Below are positions 24,339 to 31,389 of a DNA stretch of 32,290 nucleotides, one piece after another (position 1 is the stretch's first letter; the number at the start of each line of letters is the position of its first letter). The translations under genes were made by a program, and so were the position numbers. The notes below the pieces were generated by a model. That model did not search any database, was not told the origin of the DNA, and worked only from the letters and a program-made list of their open reading frames with translations. Origin of the DNA: Bacillota bacterium (lineage in GTDB: Bacteria > Bacillota > UBA4882 > UBA10575); contig JAAYIC010000016.1 of NCBI GenBank assembly GCA_012735195.1, forward strand, positions 1-32,290, read 5' to 3'.

Positions 24339-24554
24339 TCAGGTTGTGGAGGACTGCGGAGGCTCTTTTATCTTCTGCTCCCAGCGGTCCCAAAGGGAAT
24401 GAATTACCTTGACCCAATAAGCATAATCGGGATCCTCCACACTCAGACGGGTAATCCGGGTTTCACACGAATGGCAAATGAGCGTGGCATACACACGCAA
24501 ACCACCACCGGGGATGAATCTTCCACAGCAAGTACAGTATGGTTTTTCGGTCAC
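24339..24554 (-). CDS. gin: Sigma-G inhibitor Gin (CsfB family)
   Basis: Gin binds sigma-G (and sigma-E in B. subtilis) to prevent early or misplaced activity during sporulation. The protein has two zinc-type CxxC pairs, CTCC and ICHSCE, followed by the conserved helical tail LSVEDPDYAYWVKVIHSLW. Counted from GTG at 24554 it is 71 residues, close to B. subtilis Gin. The open frame continues up to ATG at 24608, inside the end of yaaL, but that ATG has no Shine-Dalgarno, whereas GAGGTG lies 8 nt before the GTG. yaaL next door is also the B. subtilis neighbourhood (yaaL-bofA-csfB). Confidence 0.85.
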   Translation of the reverse strand: MTEKPYCTCCGRFIPGGGLRVYATLICHSCETRITRLSVEDPDYAYWVKVIHSLWDRWEQKIKEPPQSSTT

Positions 24555-24594
24555 TCTTACAACACCTCGCCGGGATATTTTATTCCCGGTCAAG

Positions 24595-24888
24595 TTATCG
24601 GGCGCCATTGAAAAAATCAGGTAAGAATTTCTCCTGAAAAAGTCCGTCTTCCCGGGCTCTTCTCAGAAGATAGACATACCTTTTTTCCGCCGCTTCCATC
24701 GTATAAATGGCGTGGTCGATCAGTTCCGGATCCGTAACGGCATTAAAATAATCCCTGGCCGCCTGCCAATCTCGCTTGGCCTCCTCAATCAAGCCAAACT
24801 GTTTTTCTTTTGGTATTCTGGCCGCTCTTTCTCTCCAGTCAACATTTAGTTGGTCTATTAACCGGGCCATTATTCGGGCAAAAGGCAT
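24595..24888 (-). CDS. yaaL: YaaL family protein (DUF2508)
   Basis: A 97-residue helical protein of unknown function. The DUF2508 signature is clear: LIEEAKRDWQAARDYFNAVTDPELIDHAIYTMEAAEKRYVYLLRRAR. B. subtilis yaaL lies between recR and bofA; here gin follows directly and no bofA is present. The ATG has GGGAGG upstream, but this Shine-Dalgarno sits in the 3' arm of a perfect inverted repeat (24896-24925), suggesting translational control. The stop codon lies downstream of the gin GTG candidate region only if the longer gin start is used; with GTG at 24554 the genes are separated by 40 nt. Confidence 0.93.
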   Translation of the reverse strand: MPFARIMARLIDQLNVDWRERAARIPKEKQFGLIEEAKRDWQAARDYFNAVTDPELIDHAIYTMEAAEKRYVYLLRRAREDGLFQEKFLPDFFNGAR

Positions 24889-24895
24889 TCTTCTC

Positions 24896-24925
24896 CCTCC
24901 CGGGTTTATTATTGCTCCCGGGAGG
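24896..24925 (-). promoter_or_regulatory. Inverted repeat sequestering the yaaL ribosome-binding site
   Basis: CCTCCCGGG (24925-24917 on the minus strand) and CCCGGGAGG (24904-24896) form a perfect 9-bp stem with a 12-nt AT-rich loop. The 3' arm contains the yaaL Shine-Dalgarno, whose ATG is 8 nt away. No T-run follows, so it is not a standard terminator. Confidence 0.7.
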
Positions 24926-24941
24926 TAAAATCTATACCTTT

Positions 24942-25925
24942 TTAATTTCTTTTCTTTTGATACCAGAAAATACTGAATACCGGTCTTTTATAGAGAAAGA
25001 ACCAGAGGGCCGCCGCGACAAAGGGTAATAAGAGCCAGAGCCACCAGAAGGCCCCTTTCCTCCCCGCCCCCACCGGGTACAAACAGGCTTTTTCCCCACC
25101 GGGTAATACCCGCAACTGCTTCTCCTGGGCGTACCTGCCGCCGGCCGGGGCCAGCAAATCAAGGATCCGCGGGGTGTTTTCTTCCCCGGAACCGCCGCCA
25201 AAAAACCACTCATCCGCCTCGGTTTTGATCTCCCGGAAAAAGCCCGGACCGAACCCGTCGTAAGATCCGGTAAAAACATAATACCGCCAGTTGGCTTTGG
25301 GGGTTCCAATAATCGTCTTTGGTACGGCCAACCGGATCAGGTCCTCCTCCTGAAGATAGGCGGCGACAATTGCCGTCTCCTGTAACCCCCCGGCGGCAGC
25401 CCGACGGTAGACCGCGCTGTTCTCCCAGCCGACCCCGGTGAGGGCAAACTCCCACCGGTACCGGGGGGAAAAAACCACCCGCGGTCCTTCGTTGACCGGT
25501 TCGCCGTTGGCGCCGTTCCCGGTGACAATATAGATATGGATCACCGGGTGGATAAAACCCTCCGGAGCCACCCAGGGATTGGTGACATTCTTGATCTTCA
25601 CATCAAAATAGACTTCATCCCCCTGGCGGCCGCTCCAAACCCGGAAGGCCAAAAGGTCGAAGAGGCCTTCATAAGGAGCGAACGCCGGGTCACTGGGGTA
25701 AATATAGCTTCCCGGGCCGTAATCGTCTCCCTCCGGGTCCTCAGCATAAAAATGGACCGTAATGTCGTTATCAGGCAAGGCGCCGGCGGCTATCGTGCCG
25801 GCCAGGCCCACGCGCGCGCGCGTGATCGCACCGGGCCCGTTGCCCCCGTCCACTGGGATCGGGTTCAAAGCCAACACCAACCATAAGAATAGAGGACAAA
25901 ATCCCCATGTACGCAGGAAACGCAC
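24942..25925 (-). CDS. Secreted, membrane-anchored protein with a glucodextranase-C-like domain
   Basis: From GTG at 25925 (AAGGAGG 8 nt upstream) the protein is 327 residues. A signal peptide (CPLFLWLVLALNPIP, about 10-24) leads into a domain with DPEGDDYGPGSYIYP, AFAPYEGLFDLLAFRVW, VYFDVKIKNVTNPW and HPVIHIYIVTG. These match the C-terminal binding module of glucodextranase and of S-layer-linked amylase/pullulanases. No catalytic domain is present. A C-terminal helix (WWLWLLLPFVAAALWFFLYK, about 292-311) followed by a basic tail anchors it to the membrane. The frame extends to 25997, but that segment lacks a better start. It may bind glucan outside the cell; the usual partner enzyme is not in this window. 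Confidence 0.8.
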   Translation of the reverse strand: MRFLRTWGFCPLFLWLVLALNPIPVDGGNGPGAITRARVGLAGTIAAGALPDNDITVHFYAEDPEGDDYGPGSYIYPSDPAFAPYEGLFDLLAFRVWSGRQGDEVYFDVKIKNVTNPWVAPEGFIHPVIHIYIVTGNGANGEPVNEGPRVVFSPRYRWEFALTGVGWENSAVYRRAAAGGLQETAIVAAYLQEEDLIRLAVPKTIIGTPKANWRYYVFTGSYDGFGPGFFREIKTEADEWFFGGGSGEENTPRILDLLAPAGGRYAQEKQLRVLPGGEKACLYPVGAGRKGAFWWLWLLLPFVAAALWFFLYKRPVFSIFWYQKKRN

Positions 25926-26055
25926 CTTCCTCCCCTCCTTCTTTTCCAGATCTACGCCGGGAAGAAGGGAAGTATGCGTTACGGTTAATTCCCCCAATCT
26001 TTTGGCAGACTAAAGAAGTATGGCAGTAAAAAGCGCAACAAGGCAGGGTGTGAAG

Positions 26056-27267
26056 ATGGAAAAAAGCCTCAAGCCGACGATTGGGATTCTCGCCACTGTA
26101 CCGTTTATTATGGTTCTTGGTAATTCCATGTTAATACCGGTTCTTCCTGTCATCCGTGAAAACCTCCGGCTCAGCCTCTGCCAAACCGGACTGCTGATTA
26201 CGGCTTTCTCAATCCCGGCAGGGGTTGTCATCCCCTTTGCCGGCATCCTCTCCGATCATTGGGGGAGGAAAAAAATCATGGTCCCCGCCTTGATTGTCTA
26301 CGGGACCGGCGGGCTCCTGGCCGGCCTGGCCGCCATCCTCTGCAAAAAAGCGGCCTACCCCTACCTTTTGGGGGCGCGGATCATCCAGGGAATCGGGGCG
26401 GGAGGAACCTACCAGTTGGCCATGGCTTTGGCCAGCGACTTAATCCAGGGTAAAGAGAGAATACAGGTTCTGGGCCTGCTGGAAGCGGGAAACGGCTTGG
26501 GCAAAGTGGTCAGTCCCCTGGCCGGCGCTGCCGTCGCCCTGCTTTCCTGGTATGCCCCGTTTTTCGTCTACGGTATCCTGGCCTTCCCGGTGGCGCTTGC
26601 CGTCTTTCTGGTGGCCAAGGAACCGCCGGGACAGGGGCGGGCTCCCTCCGCCCAGGCTTACATCGAAAGCCTGCGCGGTATTTTTCAGGCCAAAGGGGTT
26701 AACCTGGCCGTCCTCTTTTTTGCCGGGATGACGGTGCTCTTTGCCCTCTTCGGTCTCTTAAGCCTGGTCTCCGACTTATTAGAAAAGACCTATCATTATC
26801 AAGTCTTCCACCGCGGGCTGGTTATTGCCCTGCCCGTCCTGATCATGGCGGTCACCGCCTATCTTTGGGGGATAACCCTGAAACGCACCCCGGCCCCAAC
26901 CCTTAAATGGTCAATCCTTGGCGGACTCTTTTTAATCGCCGCTGGGATCTTTTTTTTCCCGGTTCTCTCCGGACTCTTCCTGAAGATAACCGCCACGGCC
27001 CTGCTGGGGCTGGGAACCGGATTTGTCCTGCCGGCCTTGAATACACTGGTCACTTCTTCTGTCCCCGGCAGCGAACGGGGGCTGATTACTTGCCTTTACG
27101 GTACCGTCCGTTTCTTCGGTGTCGCCGTCGGTCCGCCTGTTTTTGGTTTGAACATCCCGCCCAAAACCTTATTTTGGAGTATCGCCGCTTTGCTCCTGGC
27201 GGTTCTTCTCCTGACCGTCTTTTTGGTTGACCCGAAAAAAATCCTCCCCGCCGCCATGGCGAAATAA
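26056..27267 (+). CDS. Major facilitator superfamily transporter
   Basis: About 403 residues with roughly 12 hydrophobic helices. MFS motif A is visible in the loop between helices 2 and 3 (GILSDHWGRKK, about 68-78), and the antiporter-type motif C-like EAGNGLGKVVSPLAG lies in helix 5. This points to a drug or metabolite exporter of the DHA1 type; the substrate is unknown. The frame starts at ATG 26020, but AGGG 7 nt before ATG 26056 fits better. It is divergent from the glucan-module gene, with 130 bp between the two chosen starts (94 bp if ATG 26020 is used). The next gene (carboxypeptidase) starts 57 bp downstream on the same strand. Confidence 0.88.
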   Translation: MEKSLKPTIGILATVPFIMVLGNSMLIPVLPVIRENLRLSLCQTGLLITAFSIPAGVVIPFAGILSDHWGRKKIMVPALIVYGTGGLLAGLAAILCKKAAYPYLLGARIIQGIGAGGTYQLAMALASDLIQGKERIQVLGLLEAGNGLGKVVSPLAGAAVALLSWYAPFFVYGILAFPVALAVFLVAKEPPGQGRAPSAQAYIESLRGIFQAKGVNLAVLFFAGMTVLFALFGLLSLVSDLLEKTYHYQVFHRGLVIALPVLIMAVTAYLWGITLKRTPAPTLKWSILGGLFLIAAGIFFFPVLSGLFLKITATALLGLGTGFVLPALNTLVTSSVPGSERGLITCLYGTVRFFGVAVGPPVFGLNIPPKTLFWSIAALLLAVLLLTVFLVDPKKILPAAMAK

Positions 27268-27280
27268 CCGGCGGGAGATG

Positions 27281-27293
27281 GATAGATACTATC
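27281..27293 (+). promoter_or_regulatory. Small palindrome upstream of the carboxypeptidase gene
   Basis: GATAG-ATA-CTATC is a perfect 13-bp palindrome in the 57-bp gap between the MFS gene and the carboxypeptidase gene. It could be an operator, but no promoter is clear. Confidence 0.3.
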
Positions 27294-27324
27294 AGGGAGA
27301 AGAAAATTTACCGGGGGGATAAAT

Positions 27325-28818
27325 TTGCACCAAAGAATAAAAGGCCTTTTCCTCGCCGCTCTTTTCTTTTTTGCCGCGTTTTCCGTACCCGCCCTGACGG
27401 CTGCAGAAGACCCCTTGCAACTCCAGGCCGCTTCTGCCATCCTTGTTGAAGGAAAGACCGGAAAGATTCTCTATGAAAAAAACCCGGAAGCGGTTTTAGC
27501 CGTTGGCAGCATGTCCAAGATGTTCACGGAATACCTGGTCCTCTCCGCCATCAAGGAGGGGAAAATAACCTGGGAAACCACCACCGTAATCTCGGATTAT
27601 GCCTGGCGGATCTCACAAAACCTCCGCCTCTCCAATGTCCCCCTCCGGAAGAATACCCCGTATACCGTAAGAGAACTGTACGAAGCGGCAGCCATCTACT
27701 CGGCCAACGGCGCCACCATCGCCCTGGCGGAACTCCTGGCCGGTTCCGAGGGGGATTTTCTCCGGCTGGCCAATAACAAAGCCAAGGAGTTGGGGTTAAA
27801 AGATACCACCCTCGTCAACAGCACCGGACTGGATAACAGCGACCTCATGGGGATGCATCCCGCCGGTATCGACCCGGAGGCAACTAATCTAATGACCGTC
27901 AAGGACCTGGCTCTTCTGGCCTTCCATCTTCTCCGCGACCATCCGGAGGTCATCACAGTTTCCAGAATTCCGCGGAAAATCTTCCGTGAAGGCACTCCCG
28001 ACGCCGTGCGGATGGATAACTGGAACTGGATGCTGCCGGAGCTTGTTTATGCCTACCCGGGCGTGGACGGGTTGAAAACCGGATATACCGATCAAGCTGG
28101 TTACTGTTTTACCGCCACCGCCGAGCGGAACAGGCGCCGCCTAATCTCCGTAGTAATGAGGAGCGATTCCTACCAGACCCGGTTCGCTGAAACACGAAAA
28201 CTCCTGGACCATGGCTTCAACCGTTTTGACGAGGTCCAACTGGTCCCGGCGGGTTTTGATGAAAACGGCCAAATGACCTTGCCGGTCCGGAATGGAAAAA
28301 AGGAGACCGTTACGGTTACCCCGGCAGAACCATTGCGGGTTTTACTCAAACCCGAGGAAAAAGAGAACTACGAAGCGGTTTTCCAGCCTGTCCGGCAACT
28401 GCCGGAAAACCGGGGCTTGCAGGCGCCCCTCGCCAAGGGCGAAGTCGCCGGCTATCTTGTCCCTGCGGTCAAAGAGGGTCGCGCACGCGAGAACGTCCGC
28501 GCCTATGAATATCTGACCGCCGAAGGACGGGAGCAGGACCGGGTACCGGTCTTGACCACAGAATCCGTGGCCAAAGCCGGCTGGTTCACACTGACGCTCC
28601 GGAGGATCCGGGCTTTCTTTGTCAACCTGTGGCAAAGGTTTTTTTCACCGGAAAAAGAGAGAGAAGCCCTCTTGCGCTTCCTCCCACACTTACCGGCGGT
28701 CGCCGCCGGAGCGCCTGCAGCTGCGGGCGGAGAGGTCATGGCTCAGGATAACCACTTCTCCAAAAAGGACCGGAGCTTCTCTTTTGGCTGCACGCCAATG
28801 ATCTTCTCTACCGCTTGA
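27325..28818 (+). CDS. D-alanyl-D-alanine carboxypeptidase (S11 family)
   Basis: It trims the terminal D-Ala from peptidoglycan stem peptides at the outer face of the membrane. From TTG (GGGGGG Shine-Dalgarno) there is a signal peptide (LAALFFFAAFSVPALTAA). The penicillin-binding domain follows, with S62-M-S-K65 (catalytic Ser and Lys), S126-A-N128 and K251-T-G253, all intact. The second beta-rich domain and an amphipathic helix (LRRIRAFFVNLWQRFF) suit C-terminal membrane attachment, as in DacA/DacF. The last 24 codons plus stop run antisense to the 3' end of trxA, which is odd. The tail after about residue 455 is Ala/Pro-rich and may be a stop-loss extension. DacA, DacB and DacF-type roles cannot be separated here. 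Confidence 0.9.
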   Translation: MHQRIKGLFLAALFFFAAFSVPALTAAEDPLQLQAASAILVEGKTGKILYEKNPEAVLAVGSMSKMFTEYLVLSAIKEGKITWETTTVISDYAWRISQNLRLSNVPLRKNTPYTVRELYEAAAIYSANGATIALAELLAGSEGDFLRLANNKAKELGLKDTTLVNSTGLDNSDLMGMHPAGIDPEATNLMTVKDLALLAFHLLRDHPEVITVSRIPRKIFREGTPDAVRMDNWNWMLPELVYAYPGVDGLKTGYTDQAGYCFTATAERNRRRLISVVMRSDSYQTRFAETRKLLDHGFNRFDEVQLVPAGFDENGQMTLPVRNGKKETVTVTPAEPLRVLLKPEEKENYEAVFQPVRQLPENRGLQAPLAKGEVAGYLVPAVKEGRARENVRAYEYLTAEGREQDRVPVLTTESVAKAGWFTLTLRRIRAFFVNLWQRFFSPEKEREALLRFLPHLPAVAAGAPAAAGGEVMAQDNHFSKKDRSFSFGCTPMIFSTA

Positions 28819-29069
28819 CCGTCTTTAAACAGGATCAGGGTAGGGATGGACATGATCTGGAATTCCCCGGCAAGTTCCAAATTCTCATCGGTATTGACCT
28901 TTCCCACTTTCACACGGTCTTGATACTCTGCGGCCACCTCTTCGAGGATCGGCGCCAGCATCCGGCAAGGCCCGCACCACGGAGCCCAAAAATCCACCAA
29001 CGCCGTACCCTGATAAGCCAAGATCTCTTCCTGGAAGTTGTCTTTGTTTAAGACTAAAACCTGAGACAT
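28743..29069 (-). CDS. trxA: Thioredoxin
   Basis: A 108-residue single-domain thioredoxin with the active site WAPWCGPCRM (C32/C35 region), cis-Pro in SIPTLILF, and full family length ending in FLEKWLS. It is a general disulfide reductant. A strong Shine-Dalgarno (GGGAGGGG) precedes the ATG. Its 3' end overlaps the carboxypeptidase tail on the other strand by 76 bp, so no terminator fits between them. No reductase gene is nearby. Confidence 0.98.
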   Translation of the reverse strand: MSQVLVLNKDNFQEEILAYQGTALVDFWAPWCGPCRMLAPILEEVAAEYQDRVKVGKVNTDENLELAGEFQIMSIPTLILFKDGQAVEKIIGVQPKEKLRSFLEKWLS

Positions 29070-29238
29070 GAGATCCCCTCCCTTTGCTTGTGCTTGTAGT
29101 CTCTATTTTAACATATCCGGGGTACTCCAGGAACCAACCGGGAATTTCTTAATCTTTCTTTCACAAGAGGAAGGAGTTTCCCTCCCCCAAGCGAAAAAAA
29201 CCCTTGGGTATCTCCACCTCCCTGCCGGGGGTCATTCA

Positions 29239-29276
29239 TTATCATGGAGCAATAGGCTTCTGTATTATACATACAG
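29239..29276 (+). promoter_or_regulatory. Possible promoter and operator upstream of pcm
   Basis: TTATCA (29239-29244), 18-nt spacer, TATTAT (29263-29268) is a moderate sigma-A match about 65 bp upstream of the pcm start. The -10 lies inside a perfect inverted repeat CTGTAT-TATAC-ATACAG (29260-29276), which could be an operator. The rest of the 263-bp gap holds a weak hairpin (CCCAAG/CTTGGG) near 29186 and nothing else I can name. Confidence 0.4.
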
Positions 29277-29332
29277 CGTACAAGCGCAAAAACCTGGAAA
29301 TACCAAAAGCTTGAAGAAGGGAGGAACCGGCT

Positions 29333-29926
29333 ATGAGGTTGAAGCTCAACGGGATCAGGGATAAAAGGGTCCTGGCGGCCATGGAGAAGGTCCCCCGCCA
29401 TGAATTCGTCTCCGAAGAACACCTTCTTGCCGCCTATGAGGACCGTCCTTTACCCATCGGCTACGGCCAGACCATCTCCCAACCATATATTGTCGCGCTC
29501 ATGACCGAACTGCTGGAATTGAAAGAAGACGACCGGGTTCTGGAGATCGGCGCCGGCTCCGGCTATCAAGCCGCCATCCTGGCGGAATTAGTCAAACATG
29601 TCTACACAGTAGAGATCATCGAGGAATTGGCGGCAAGGGCCGAAAAAACCCTACGGGCTTTGGGTTATAAAAACGTAAAATTCAAAACCGGGGATGGTTA
29701 TTTCGGTTGGCAAGAAGAAAGCCCCTTTAATGCAATTATTGTCACTGCCGCCCCGGAAGAAGTCCCGCCTCCGCTTAAGGAACAGTTGGCGGAAGGAGGG
29801 AGGATGGTGATCCCCGTCGGCCCTCCCCAGGGGGTGCAGGCTCTATGGAAATTCACCAAGCAGGGGAAGACCTTTGCCGCTGAAAACCACGGTTTAGTTC
29901 GCTTTGTTCCATTTACCAGAAAATAG
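29333..29926 (+). CDS. pcm: Protein-L-isoaspartate O-methyltransferase
   Basis: It methylates isoaspartyl residues in aged proteins using S-adenosylmethionine, starting their repair. The 197-residue protein shows VPRHEFV, the substrate loop PIGYGQTISQPYIVALMTELL, SAM motif I VLEIGAGSGYQAAIL, then YTVEIIEELA and the C-terminal VIPVGPPQGVQ. GGGAGG lies upstream of the ATG. It is convergent with trkH and has a 23-bp gap to it. Such enzymes are uncommon in Firmicutes compared with Proteobacteria and archaea, though known in several clostridial lineages; repair of aged protein would suit spores. Confidence 0.93.
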   Translation: MRLKLNGIRDKRVLAAMEKVPRHEFVSEEHLLAAYEDRPLPIGYGQTISQPYIVALMTELLELKEDDRVLEIGAGSGYQAAILAELVKHVYTVEIIEELAARAEKTLRALGYKNVKFKTGDGYFGWQEESPFNAIIVTAAPEEVPPPLKEQLAEGGRMVIPVGPPQGVQALWKFTKQGKTFAAENHGLVRFVPFTRK

Positions 29927-29949
29927 GTAAATCACGCGCACACGCACGG

Positions 29950-31389
29950 TTATCTCCGCCAAAAACCCGGGGTGAACAGGACCAAGACTGTCAAGATCTC
30001 CAACCGTCCCGCCAGCATAAGAAAGCTCAGGACCCACTTGGCCACCGGATGGAGATGCGCGTAGTTACCGGCCGGTCCCACGCCGGCGAACCCCGGGCCC
30101 GCATTACCGACGGCAGCCGCGGCTGCGCTGATCGAGGTCAGCATCTCCTCACCGGTTCCCATCACAATTAAGACTCCGCCCAGAAAGAGGGCGATGTACA
30201 AGAAGAAGAAACTGAGGGTTTCATGGAGAATCCGGTCGGAGACGGCCGTATCCCCGAATTTGTTCTGGATCACCAGGCGGGGGCGGGCGGTCTGCCGGAT
30301 CCGGCGGAGGGCATATTTAAAGAGCAAAACCACCCGGGCCACCTTCAGCGAACCGGCGGTGGAACCGGTACAACCGCCGACAAACATCAAGAGAAAGAGG
30401 ACCCCCTTGGCCAGGGACGGCCAGGTGGCAAAATTAGCAACGGCAAAACCGGTGGTGGTGCAGACAGAGACCGCCTGGAAAAGGCCGTACCTGAACGCAA
30501 CGGCCGGGGAAAAGCCCACGCCGGTCACAAGGGAGTAGGCGATGAGCGCCGCGGCAAAAAGAATAATTGTACCATACCATTTAAACTCCGTAGCCGCGAA
30601 GGACCGCTGCAGGCTTTTTCTCCGGAGCAAACGGTAATACAGGGTGAAATTGACCCCTGACAGAAACATAAAGATGATCACAACCCATTCCACCGTTGCA
30701 TCGGCAAAGGCCTGCATACTTAAATCCCGGGAAGAAAAACCGCCGGTGGAGACGGTACCGAAGGTATGGATGATGCTTTCAAAGAAGGAAAGGCCGGCCA
30801 GGCAAAGAGCGACCATCTGCAGGAGGGAAAGGGCGGCGTAAATCAGCCACATCGCCACGGCCGTCTGCTTCAGCCGGGGCAGAAACCGCTCCGGCGCCAA
30901 CCCCGGAACCTCGGCCTGGAAAAGCGTAATCCCCGTCGGCAAAAAGGGGAAGATCGCCAATGAAAGCAGGATAATCCCCATACCGCCCAGCCAATGGGAT
31001 AAGCTCCGCCAGAAGAGCACCTCCCTGGAGACCGCTTCCAGATCGGTGAGAACGGTTGCGCCGGTGGTGGTAAACCCGGACATACTTTCAAAAAACGCAT
31101 CGGTATAGGAGAGGGTTGTCCCTGAGAGATAAAGGGGCAATGCGCCCAAACTAACAATGAGCAGCCAGCCGAAGCCGACGATGACAAACCCGTCTCTGCG
31201 GTTTAAATCGCCCACGGGTCTTACCATCTTCATCAACAGTCCCACCCCGGCAGTGACCAGGATGGAGAAGACAAAGGCCATAACCCCTGGGGACTGGTCT
31301 TTGATCGCCCAGAAAAGTGGGAGAATCATAGTCAAGGCCAATAAGAGCACAATGGTGCCCAGCGAATGAATGATCAATCTAAAATGCAT
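29950..31389 (-). CDS. trkH: Potassium uptake protein TrkH/KtrB family
   Basis: The membrane channel subunit of a Trk/Ktr potassium uptake system, 479 residues. The four pore-loop (selectivity filter) motifs are visible: SGFTTTGATVL (about 105-115), GTVSTGGFSS (about 214-223), VCTTTGFAVANF (about 307-318) and VGNAGPGFAGVG, plus GGCTGSTAGSLKVARVVLL in the D helices. The first methionine has GGGAGAGAG upstream and overlaps the end of trkA by 11 bp, so the two are coupled. Partner TrkA gates it with NAD(H) or ATP. Confidence 0.96.
   Translation of the reverse strand: MHFRLIIHSLGTIVLLLALTMILPLFWAIKDQSPGVMAFVFSILVTAGVGLLMKMVRPVGDLNRRDGFVIVGFGWLLIVSLGALPLYLSGTTLSYTDAFFESMSGFTTTGATVLTDLEAVSREVLFWRSLSHWLGGMGIILLSLAIFPFLPTGITLFQAEVPGLAPERFLPRLKQTAVAMWLIYAALSLLQMVALCLAGLSFFESIIHTFGTVSTGGFSSRDLSMQAFADATVEWVVIIFMFLSGVNFTLYYRLLRRKSLQRSFAATEFKWYGTIILFAAALIAYSLVTGVGFSPAVAFRYGLFQAVSVCTTTGFAVANFATWPSLAKGVLFLLMFVGGCTGSTAGSLKVARVVLLFKYALRRIRQTARPRLVIQNKFGDTAVSDRILHETLSFFFLYIALFLGGVLIVMGTGEEMLTSISAAAAAVGNAGPGFAGVGPAGNYAHLHPVAKWVLSFLMLAGRLEILTVLVLFTPGFWRR

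Noticed and set aside
25809-25822. Perfect 14-bp CACGCGCGCGCGTG palindrome
   Set aside because: It lies inside the coding region and encodes a plain TRARV stretch. A Z-DNA or regulatory role has no support; a similar CG run occurs in holB.
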